NCBI GenBank assembly: GCA_020629095.1
Contig: JAHDDZ010000035.1
Span: forward strand, 1-7,441
Origin: Candidatus Altimarinota bacterium
GTDB taxonomy: Bacteria > Patescibacteriota > Gracilibacteria > UBA4473
Direction of reading: 5' to 3'
Length of the DNA: 7,441 nt
Part shown: positions 1 to 6,318 of the stretch, in pieces
How positions within the stretch are numbered: the first letter of the stretch is position 1
Layout: the number at the start of each line of letters is the position of its first letter
The notes under the pieces: generated by a model
What the model saw: only the letters and a program-made list of their open reading frames with translations
Told to the model about the DNA's origin: nothing
Databases searched by the model: none
Position numbers and translations under genes: made by a program

Positions 1-1
1 T

Positions 2-571
2 ATGGGCAGTATGGTCGGGCTGTTGCACACACACGTCTGCGAGCCAGCTGACCCAAACCACTGCGACCGGATTATTCGATATGTCGCGGGGGTCTGGGGG
101 CAGTTTTATGTACGTATGGGGCGGCACAAGCTGCCCGTCCTCACAAACGAAAACGGGACGCTGTTGTTTGGGGCTGATTATGAATATAGCTATGGGCGGT
201 GTGATCGACTGCTCGAAGGCAGCTTGGTAACGATTGTTGCCAGTGGAGCAGCCGTGCACGAGGCACTTGCAGCCGTAACTGAAACGGGCATAAATGCTGA
301 AATCATCATCGCCAGTAGCCCAAAGCAGTTTGACGAAACGCTGTTGCAAAGCATTCAAAAAACCCAGAAATATATCACGATCGAGGATCACAACCCAATG
401 AATGGGCTGGGCGCTGGGGTGAATACATTTGTGCTGGAAAATGGGTTAAGAGCAGAACTGGTTGCCAATTTGGGAGTGCGAGAATATCAGCTGAGTGGAC
501 AACCAGCTGAGCTGTATGCATCAGCCAACTGCGGAAAAGACGCAGTTATTGCGCTTTTGCAGGTACTTTAA
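2..571 (+). CDS. Transketolase, C-terminal part (5' end outside window)
   Basis: Transketolases are cytoplasmic thiamine-diphosphate enzymes that move two-carbon ketol units between sugar phosphates in the non-oxidative pentose phosphate pathway. The frame is open from the window edge and ends at TAA 569-571. The 189 residues visible match the end of the pyrimidine-binding domain (EPADPN near residue 14, YVRMGR near residue 36, then LPVL) and the C-terminal domain (VTIVASG near 76, IEDHNPMNGLGAGV near 126). The YxRxGR...PV pattern points to transketolase rather than DXS or an E1-beta subunit. The ATG at the edge lies inside the pyrimidine domain, so it is not the real start. About 130 residues of that domain, and either a TPP-binding domain or a separate N-terminal subunit gene, must lie upstream; whether the enzyme is split cannot be seen. 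The next gene begins 27 bases downstream. Confidence 0.86.
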   Translation: MGSMVGLLHTHVCEPADPNHCDRIIRYVAGVWGQFYVRMGRHKLPVLTNENGTLLFGADYEYSYGRCDRLLEGSLVTIVASGAAVHEALAAVTETGINAEIIIASSPKQFDETLLQSIQKTQKYITIEDHNPMNGLGAGVNTFVLENGLRAELVANLGVREYQLSGQPAELYASANCGKDAVIALLQVL

Positions 572-598
572 AAGGCTATTTTTTTAAACCTATTTTTC

Positions 599-1354
599 AT
601 GTATGCACTCATTACAGGAGCCACGAGCGGCATTGGTCGGGCCTGCGCAGAGCGGTTTGTAGCATCTGGTTTGGGGGTCATTTTGGTGGGTCGGCGGGCA
701 CAAAAACTGTCAAAAGCAAAAGCAGAAATTGAGCAAAAATATGGTGTTTCTGTACTCACTTTTGCTGTTGACGTGACAGACCATGCAGCTGTTTTGAATA
801 TGGAAGCAGAGCTAAAAAATGTGTCTATTTCTGTGCTAGTAAACAATGCCGGTTTAGCCCTAGGAAGAAATGCATTTCAAGATGCTGCATGGGAGGATTT
901 AGACCAAATTATTGCCGTCAATGTGGTTGGTTTTACTCGCATTGCAAAGTTGTTTTTACCGCATATAATAAACCAAAAAGGGCATATCTTCAATATTAGT
1001 TCTATTGCAGGAATTGAGGCATATCCAGGGGGCCATGTCTATTGTGCCACTAAGTCATTTGTAAAGCAGTTAAGCAAAGGCCTGCGAGAGGATTTGATTG
1101 GTACCAATGTGCGAGTTACTGATATTGCTCCTGGGGCTGTTGAAACAGAATTTTCGGTTGTACGGTTTAAGGGTGACACAGACGCCGCAAAGCAGGTCTA
1201 TGAGGGTTTTGTGCCACTCTATGCAAAGGATATTGCGGAGTGCGTAATGGCCGCGCATAATATGCCACAGTCAGTTAATATTGAGTATATGCTAGTTATG
1301 GCGACAGCGCAGGTATCTGCGACTCGCGTTGCAAAGGAGGCACAACGAGTTTGA
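599..1354 (+). CDS. YdfG-like short-chain dehydrogenase/reductase
   Basis: This is a complete 251-residue classical SDR with a Rossmann fold, likely cytoplasmic and NAD(P)H-dependent. Visible motifs are TGATSGIG at residues 6-13 (cofactor loop), GRR at 31-33 (basic residues after strand 2, favouring NADPH), NNAG at 82-85, and the catalytic set S135, Y148 and K152 (YCATK). The stretch around 173-192, with VRVTDIAPG and then TEFSVVRFKGD, is characteristic of the YdfG group, whose E. coli member oxidises L-serine/L-allo-threonine and reduces malonic semialdehyde. Substrate here is inferred from that likeness only. The ATG at 599 aligns with the YdfG N-terminus (M-x-x-L-[IV]-T-G-A-T), so the start is well supported despite no Shine-Dalgarno sequence before it. 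It follows the transketolase gene by 27 bases and may be co-transcribed with it. Confidence 0.93.
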   Translation: MYALITGATSGIGRACAERFVASGLGVILVGRRAQKLSKAKAEIEQKYGVSVLTFAVDVTDHAAVLNMEAELKNVSISVLVNNAGLALGRNAFQDAAWEDLDQIIAVNVVGFTRIAKLFLPHIINQKGHIFNISSIAGIEAYPGGHVYCATKSFVKQLSKGLREDLIGTNVRVTDIAPGAVETEFSVVRFKGDTDAAKQVYEGFVPLYAKDIAECVMAAHNMPQSVNIEYMLVMATAQVSATRVAKEAQRV

Positions 1355-1391
1355 GTTGCATAAAGTATGTATATCAGTAGAAAGAAAAAGA

Positions 1392-3599
1392 ATGAATCAA
1401 CAAACATTTAAAACACGACTCAAGGTCCTTAGAATAGGATTTATGGTCGTATTTGGTGTTTTTTGTGTGCAAATGTTTTCATTTCAGATCATGCAGCACG
1501 AGGCGCTGGCATCTGAGGCGCGTGAGCAGCATGAGCGTAAATCAGTGATTCCGGCACAGCGAGGAAAGATTTTAGTAAGAAAAAACAGACTCAGCCAAGA
1601 GTTGACGCCGCTTGCAACAAACAATACATTGAAGATGTTGTATATTGATCCAGTTTTGCTCAATTACCCAAGCTACACTCCGCGTGAGCCACTGGAGAAC
1701 CAAACACCCGGAAATCCTCCAATGGCAGCCCAATTACTAGCTCCAATTCTTATTCACGCGCACTGTGAAAAGATAGAAGGGTGTGAAATCGAAACGGATA
1801 AAACCAAGTGGAGTGATGCTGAACAGATGGCAATAGAGGGGTATACGCGTCAGCTGACAGAGATGTTTTTTGAAATGGAGGTGCGGCGGGTTGTGCTAGC
1901 AACAGAAATTCCTGAAAGCCGAATAGCAGAAATAGCTGACATGGGCATCGCAGGCATTACAGCAACAGACGGCATCGTGATTGCTGACCCAGTTTTAGTT
2001 GAAGACAAGGCGAATGCAGCAGCGATGATTGCTCCTATGATAGATAGTGATCCGGCAAAATTAGAGCAGTCTATTAGAAGGCGGCAAAGGCGATATGTTG
2101 AAGTGACCAACCAAATCGTGCCAGAGGTGAGTGATGCGATAGAGGAATTGAAGCAAAACCCAGATTATAAGAAAGTGCTGCGTGGGGTAGTACTGAAAGA
2201 CGAGCACTGGAGGTATTATCCTGAGAAGGAATTAGCGGCTCAGGTGATCGGATTTGTTGATAATAATGGCTCCGGGCAATATGGAATTGAGGAGCGGTTT
2301 GATGAGCTTTTACGAGGTCGCGAAGGGTCTATTTATGGAGCAGCGAATGCACAGAATCAGTTCATTGGAGGTGGAACTGGCCTCGGAATTGAGCAAGCAG
2401 TTGATGGAACAGATGTAGTTTTAACGATTGATCGAGTACTGCAAGAGGGAATTCAGCAAATTTTAGAATATGACACGCAGACGTTTGGGGCTGATAGTGG
2501 ACAGATTATTGTGGTTGACCCGCGTGACGGAAAGCTTCTAGGCATGGTGCATTTTCCAACTTTTGACCCGAATGAGTTTGGACGTGCATATGAGAAGTAT
2601 GAGATTGACGCAGATCAAAAGTTTGCAGATGAGGCCAGTAAAGACTTTAATCAACGGATTCCAACAGTAAGAGATGAAGAAGGGCGGTATTATCGATATT
2701 ACAATAAGTGGGGGCCTGAGGTATTTCGAAACAAGTTGGTGAGTGATGTGTATGAGCCGGGGTCAGTCATGAAAGCAATAACAGTTGCTGCTGCGCTCAA
2801 TGCTGGAGAGGTGGAGCCTAACACAACTTTTAATGACCCAGGGCCGGTTGATGTGTTGGATGGGGAGTTTACGATTAAAAATGCAGATGATATTTATGCG
2901 GGTCGATTGAGTGTGGTTGAGGGACTCATTAAATCTCGAAATACGATGATAGCCTATATTACCCGAAAAATGGGAGCAAAATTAACGTATGAGTATTTGA
3001 AAGATTTTGGATTTGGGGAATATACTGATATTGACCTGCCTGGAGAGCAGCAGGGGGTTTTGGAGTATTGGCAAGATTGGGATGAATCAGAGCTGATTAC
3101 GCGTGGATTTGGTCAAGGGATTAGCTCTACTCCACTGCAAATGGTTATGGGTTTTGCGGCATTGGCTAATGGCGGATATGTGTTGCAGCCACGGATAATA
3201 GAAGAAATAAGGCACCCAAATGGGGTGGTTGAGAAAACCGAGCGTGAGGTTATAAAAAGGGCAATAGGAGAGCAATCATATCTGCAAACAAAAGCGATGT
3301 TGCGAACATCTATTGATAAGGGATATGCGAGCAAAGCTCAGGCAAAAGGATATAAACTGATGGGGAAAACAGGGACATCTCAAACTTATGACACAGCCGG
3401 TCGGGCATTACGAGGAGAAGGAACAACTATTACAAGTTTTGCCGGATATGGTCCATATCTTGAACCAGAGTGGGTTGTTTTGATTAAATATGACTACCCC
3501 ACACAAAGCCAGTGGGGAAGTGATACGGCAGCGGTTACTTTTAGCAAAGTTGCCCGATTTCTCATGCGACACTATGGGGTTCCGCCCGAGTCAGAATAG
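1392..3599 (+). CDS. Class B penicillin-binding protein (PBP2/FtsI-type transpeptidase)
   Basis: This D,D-transpeptidase cross-links peptidoglycan outside the membrane, normally beside a SEDS glycosyltransferase (RodA or FtsW). I start it at ATG 1392 (735 residues): this gives a short basic tail (K7, R9, K11, R14) before one membrane segment at about 12-33. The frame also extends upstream with TTG starts (to 1329) that overlap the SDR gene and add nothing family-like. The head/dimerisation region has RGKI at 57-60 and GIEERFDELLRG at 298-309. The transpeptidase domain carries SxxK (S458-VM-K461), SxN (S515-R-N517) and KTGT (659-662), so it should be active. No PASTA domain follows. At 735 residues it exceeds E. 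coli PBP2 (633) and FtsI (588); extra sequence lies in the head (about 90-220) and before the SxxK motif. Elongation versus division role cannot be decided without a rodA or ftsW neighbour. Confidence 0.94.
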   Translation: MNQQTFKTRLKVLRIGFMVVFGVFCVQMFSFQIMQHEALASEAREQHERKSVIPAQRGKILVRKNRLSQELTPLATNNTLKMLYIDPVLLNYPSYTPREPLENQTPGNPPMAAQLLAPILIHAHCEKIEGCEIETDKTKWSDAEQMAIEGYTRQLTEMFFEMEVRRVVLATEIPESRIAEIADMGIAGITATDGIVIADPVLVEDKANAAAMIAPMIDSDPAKLEQSIRRRQRRYVEVTNQIVPEVSDAIEELKQNPDYKKVLRGVVLKDEHWRYYPEKELAAQVIGFVDNNGSGQYGIEERFDELLRGREGSIYGAANAQNQFIGGGTGLGIEQAVDGTDVVLTIDRVLQEGIQQILEYDTQTFGADSGQIIVVDPRDGKLLGMVHFPTFDPNEFGRAYEKYEIDADQKFADEASKDFNQRIPTVRDEEGRYYRYYNKWGPEVFRNKLVSDVYEPGSVMKAITVAAALNAGEVEPNTTFNDPGPVDVLDGEFTIKNADDIYAGRLSVVEGLIKSRNTMIAYITRKMGAKLTYEYLKDFGFGEYTDIDLPGEQQGVLEYWQDWDESELITRGFGQGISSTPLQMVMGFAALANGGYVLQPRIIEEIRHPNGVVEKTEREVIKRAIGEQSYLQTKAMLRTSIDKGYASKAQAKGYKLMGKTGTSQTYDTAGRALRGEGTTITSFAGYGPYLEPEWVVLIKYDYPTQSQWGSDTAAVTFSKVARFLMRHYGVPPESE

Positions 3600-3614
3600 T
3601 GCTAGAATAAGCCC
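3600..3614 (+). promoter_or_regulatory. Extended -10 promoter for uvrC, predicted leaderless
   Basis: TGC at 3600-3602 directly precedes TAGAAT at 3603-3608, giving an extended -10 element that begins right after the PBP stop codon. The -10 box ends 6 bases before ATG 3615, so initiation at the usual distance would fall on or next to the A of the start codon. No good -35 is present: TTCCGC at 3580-3585 has 17-base spacing but matches TTGACA poorly. Extended -10 promoters can work without a strong -35. This is a sequence-based prediction. Confidence 0.55.
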
Positions 3615-5483
3615 ATGAGTGAGGAAAAATCTTTTATCTATAATGCTCGAAGAATCCCAACTAACCCGGGTGTATATTTGATGTATGGAGCAGAGGATAA
3701 ATTGCTCTATGTGGGCAAAGCAAAGCAGCTGAGAAAGCGAGTTAGTAGCTATTTTCGCAAGACGAACAAAAGCCCAAAAACACAGCTGCTAGTCAGTAGA
3801 ATTGAGCGAATTGAAACGCGTATTGTCGGGTCAGAAATAGAGGCGCTGGTGCTGGAAAATAACCTGATAAAACGGCACAAACCACGGTTTAATGTACTGT
3901 TGCGTGACGACAAAACTTACCTCTATTTGCGTATTACCGCTGAGCCTATTCCACGAATGATGATTACCCGTCGGTTGGTGCGGGATGGGTCATTTTATGC
4001 AGGGCCAAAGACCAATAGCCGGGCATTTCGAAAGCTGATGGCGTTTTGCCAAAAACTGTTTCAGGTGCGCACATGCCGGCTTTCGATGGAAATAAAAGAC
4101 GATGGAATCATTGTGACGAAAAACCCAGAAAACCGAAAGCTGCCGTGCCTTGACTACCATATTGGGAAGTGCAATGCGCCGTGCACAAATGTGACCTCCG
4201 CAGATGATTATTTGGCACAAATAAGTGCGCTGAAGCGGTTTTTGCGAGGTGACATCCGTGAAGTGAAACAGCTGCTGACCACCCGCATGGAGCGATTTGT
4301 GGCTGATAAAAAGTTTGAGGCTGCTGCCAAAGTGCGAGATATGTTGCTATCGGTTGAACCTAGTACAGAGCGCCAGCATGTTGAGTTTACCGATGGGCGT
4401 GATCGCGATGTGCTTGGCCTATGGCGAATAGGTAAAAGTGCGCATATTGTTCGGCTGGTGCTGCGCGGTGGAAAGTTAATAGACCAGACAAGCCACACGC
4501 TGCGGGCGCATGGAGACACCCTAGACAGTGAGGTTATCGAGCAGTTTTTGTTGCAGTTTTACCCGTCCGTTGACCAATTACCGCATGAGGTACTGCTGCC
4601 CACAGCACCTGAGTGCGCAGAGGCACTGGCTGAGGGAATCGAGGAATTGCAAGGTGCAGAGCGCAAATTAGTGATATTAACCCCGCAGCGAGGCAAGAAA
4701 AAACGAGTCATAGAAATGGCAGAAAAGAACGCCCGCCATGCCGCTGAAAAAGCTGAAATAGAGGAAATGAGCAAGCGCGAAACGTTTGCAAAAGCGCTGC
4801 CAGAGCTGGCTGAGGCACTGGGGCTGAGTGCCCCACCAAAGCGAATTGAGGGATATGATATTAGCCATTTGCAGGGCACGCACACGACGGCCAGCATGGT
4901 AGTTTTTACTAATGGGGAAAGTGACAGTGGGCAATATCGGCGGTTTAAGGTGAAGACCCTGGATGGGAAAATAGACGATTTTGCGGCAATGAAAGAGGTG
5001 CTCGGGCGCCGTTTTGCAAAGGCAGATGACGAGTGGTTTGCAGCGCAGTTTCCGGACCTAATAGTGATAGATGGTGGCAAGGGGCAGCTGAGCAGCGTGA
5101 TGAAAGCCGTGGCTGATTTTGATGGGTTTCCAGACGGGTTTGACCCTATGACGCAGATCATTAGCCTAGCAAAAAGAGAGGAGGAAATTTTTCGCCCAGA
5201 GGTTAAAACACCATTGATACTGGGGCACGAGACAGCGGCACTTAAGCTCTTGCAGCGGGTGAGGGATGAGTCGCATAGGTTTGCATTGGGGTTGAATCGA
5301 AAGCTGCGAGTGAAAGCTCAAACGCACTCTGCGCTTGATGATGTACCGGGCATTGGTCCCAAAACAAAAAAGGCACTCATGCAAAAACTTGGAAGTGTTT
5401 CAGCGGTCAGAAATGCCACAAATGAGGAGCTCCTAGAGATTTTGAATGAAAAACAGCTAAAAGCACTTCGGCAACAGCTCTAG
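3615..5483 (+). CDS. uvrC: UvrC, excinuclease ABC subunit C
   Basis: UvrC makes both incisions around bulky DNA lesions marked by UvrA and UvrB. The 622 residues are close to the E. coli length (610) and all family parts are present in order. The GIY-YIG nuclease, residues about 15-95, has GVY (Y21), YVG (Y32-G34), R42 and E81 at the expected active-site positions. Four cysteines (C154, C178, C186, C190), in the pattern CLxYxIGxCxxPC, fit the UvrC iron-sulfur cluster. The UVR motif at about 213-247 contacts UvrB. The RNase H-like 5' nuclease has D415 (YDISH), D486 (VIDGGKGQL) and H554. A C-terminal helix-hairpin-helix DNA-binding domain is at about 575-620 (VPGIGPKTKKAL). Residues about 360-400 are a charged helical linker. 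The gene looks intact. No Shine-Dalgarno sequence precedes the ATG, which lies 15 bases after the PBP stop. uvrA and uvrB are not in view. Confidence 0.98.
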   Translation: MSEEKSFIYNARRIPTNPGVYLMYGAEDKLLYVGKAKQLRKRVSSYFRKTNKSPKTQLLVSRIERIETRIVGSEIEALVLENNLIKRHKPRFNVLLRDDKTYLYLRITAEPIPRMMITRRLVRDGSFYAGPKTNSRAFRKLMAFCQKLFQVRTCRLSMEIKDDGIIVTKNPENRKLPCLDYHIGKCNAPCTNVTSADDYLAQISALKRFLRGDIREVKQLLTTRMERFVADKKFEAAAKVRDMLLSVEPSTERQHVEFTDGRDRDVLGLWRIGKSAHIVRLVLRGGKLIDQTSHTLRAHGDTLDSEVIEQFLLQFYPSVDQLPHEVLLPTAPECAEALAEGIEELQGAERKLVILTPQRGKKKRVIEMAEKNARHAAEKAEIEEMSKRETFAKALPELAEALGLSAPPKRIEGYDISHLQGTHTTASMVVFTNGESDSGQYRRFKVKTLDGKIDDFAAMKEVLGRRFAKADDEWFAAQFPDLIVIDGGKGQLSSVMKAVADFDGFPDGFDPMTQIISLAKREEEIFRPEVKTPLILGHETAALKLLQRVRDESHRFALGLNRKLRVKAQTHSALDDVPGIGPKTKKALMQKLGSVSAVRNATNEELLEILNEKQLKALRQQL

Positions 5484-5486
5484 GAT

Positions 5487-5522
5487 TTGCTCAAAGTGTG
5501 ATTTGTATGCTATAATAAAGGC
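5487..5522 (+). promoter_or_regulatory. Extended -10 promoter for the six-segment membrane protein, predicted leaderless
   Basis: TTGCTC at 5487-5492 (4 of 6 to TTGACA) is followed after 18 bases by a perfect TATAAT at 5511-5516, preceded by TGC at 5508-5510, which makes a consensus extended -10. The box ends 6 bases before ATG 5523, so the transcript should begin at or within a base or two of the start codon. AAAGG at 5517-5521 abuts the ATG too closely to act as a ribosome binding site. This is the strongest promoter match in the window. Confidence 0.72.
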
Positions 5523-6248
5523 ATGAAGCAAATATTTCCTGAATGGCTGACGCGAGCGGGAGCTGGGCTGGCCGCAGGGCTAGTTGGCGCTATGGTGCTT
5601 GGGCTTATTATTGTACTGGGAGGTAGTGTAATTGGGAGTGTGCTGACGCCGCCTCCACCAGAGATTGATGAGCTGGGGCGAATCGCTCTTGCCTCTGAGC
5701 CACATGCACTGTTTGGAGTCATTGCGGTTTTGGCCGTTTTTGTCAGCACACTTGTTGCGTCCATCATTTCAGCAATATTGCGCACACTTGGGCAAGACTC
5801 AGAAATGCGGAGAGCTGTTTTGGCACAGGTGTTTTTGGGGCACATGGGACTTTTTATTTGGCTGCTTCCAGCCTATATTTTGTCATCATTTTTAAGCAGT
5901 GGCGGTGCTGGAGTCGCACTTGCTGCAGGAGTGCATTTGCTATTGTCGCTCTTGATTGGCCACATGGCACAAGAACACGAGATGAGCCAGCGACATCCGC
6001 TTCTTCCGCTCTACGGCTATTGTTTTGGGGTTGGTTTGTTCATTTTGTGCATCATGGCGCTGTTTAACACCTCCCCGATGGTCGTCGCACTTGCGGCATT
6101 GCCTATCGGATATATGATGAGAGAAATAGGAGATGCAGGCGTAAGCGCCCTTCACAAGTGGTTTTCTGGCACATGGGGCATTGAGGTGCTTTCACCAGAA
6201 GTCTATGAGACGACAGAAGAAGATGACGATGTGTATGCAGGGCTCTAG
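5523..6248 (+). CDS. Unrecognised polytopic membrane protein, about six membrane segments
   Basis: I do not recognise this 241-residue protein and assign no function. Hydrophobic stretches suggest membrane segments at about 12-41, 61-86, 98-123, 127-148, 163-182 and 184-200. The first is rich in Gly and Ala (AGAGLAAGLVGAMVLG) and ends in a proline-rich loop (TPPPPEID, 42-49). The loop between segments 2 and 3 carries R87, R96 and R97. The short loop after segment 4 is hydrophilic with two His (HMAQEHEMSQRH, 147-158). The C-terminal tail is acidic (TTEEDDD, 230-236). An even number of segments would put both ends on the same side, probably the cytoplasm. There is no cleavable signal, no cysteine metal motif and no nucleotide-binding motif. 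The start is supported by the promoter 6 bases upstream and by the lack of an upstream alternative that fits. It has its own predicted promoter, so it need not be functionally tied to uvrC. Confidence 0.88.
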   Translation: MKQIFPEWLTRAGAGLAAGLVGAMVLGLIIVLGGSVIGSVLTPPPPEIDELGRIALASEPHALFGVIAVLAVFVSTLVASIISAILRTLGQDSEMRRAVLAQVFLGHMGLFIWLLPAYILSSFLSSGGAGVALAAGVHLLLSLLIGHMAQEHEMSQRHPLLPLYGYCFGVGLFILCIMALFNTSPMVVALAALPIGYMMREIGDAGVSALHKWFSGTWGIEVLSPEVYETTEEDDDVYAGL

Positions 6249-6265
6249 CCAGATATTTAAATGTA

Positions 6266-6294
6266 TTTACTTTTTACCAATTTTGTTCTATAAT
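6266..6294 (+). promoter_or_regulatory. Sigma-70-type promoter for the 6319 transporter gene
   Basis: TTTACT at 6266-6271 (4 of 6 to TTGACA) and a perfect TATAAT at 6289-6294 are separated by the ideal 17 bases. Transcription would start near 6301, leaving a leader of about 18 bases before ATG 6319, AT-rich and without a Shine-Dalgarno sequence. The region 6249-6318 is the longest gap between genes in the window and holds no obvious terminator hairpin for the upstream gene. Confidence 0.65.
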
Positions 6295-6318
6295 AAAATA
6301 GTTAAGTAAATATACTTT

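Noticed and set aside
567..588. A 7-base inverted repeat (TTTAAAA / TTTTAAA, 8-base loop) with a run of T's after the transketolase stop, as a possible terminator.
   Set aside because: The stem is entirely A-T and weak, and the T run overlaps the stem rather than following it. It may be simple AT-rich spacer.
1366..1375. A TATGTATATC stretch as a promoter for the PBP gene.
   Set aside because: No -35 at suitable spacing and a poor -10 match. Read-through from the SDR gene, 37 bases upstream, is a simpler explanation.
1329..1391. Earlier TTG starts (1329, 1356) for the PBP gene, the second one lying downstream of AAAGGAGG.
   Set aside because: They add a charged extension not seen in the family. 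The spacing from AAAGGAGG to TTG 1356 is 15 bases, too long, while ATG 1392 gives the usual short basic tail before the membrane segment.
4559..5161. A 200-codon open frame on the minus strand.
   Set aside because: It lies wholly antisense to the strongly supported uvrC gene, is Ser/Ala-rich low-complexity and has no recognisable domain.
6311..6316. TATACT just before ATG 6319 as a third leaderless -10 box.
   Set aside because: It ends only 2 bases before the ATG, so transcription would start inside the gene, and it has no -35. TATAAT at 6289 with TTTACT at 17-base spacing is the better promoter.
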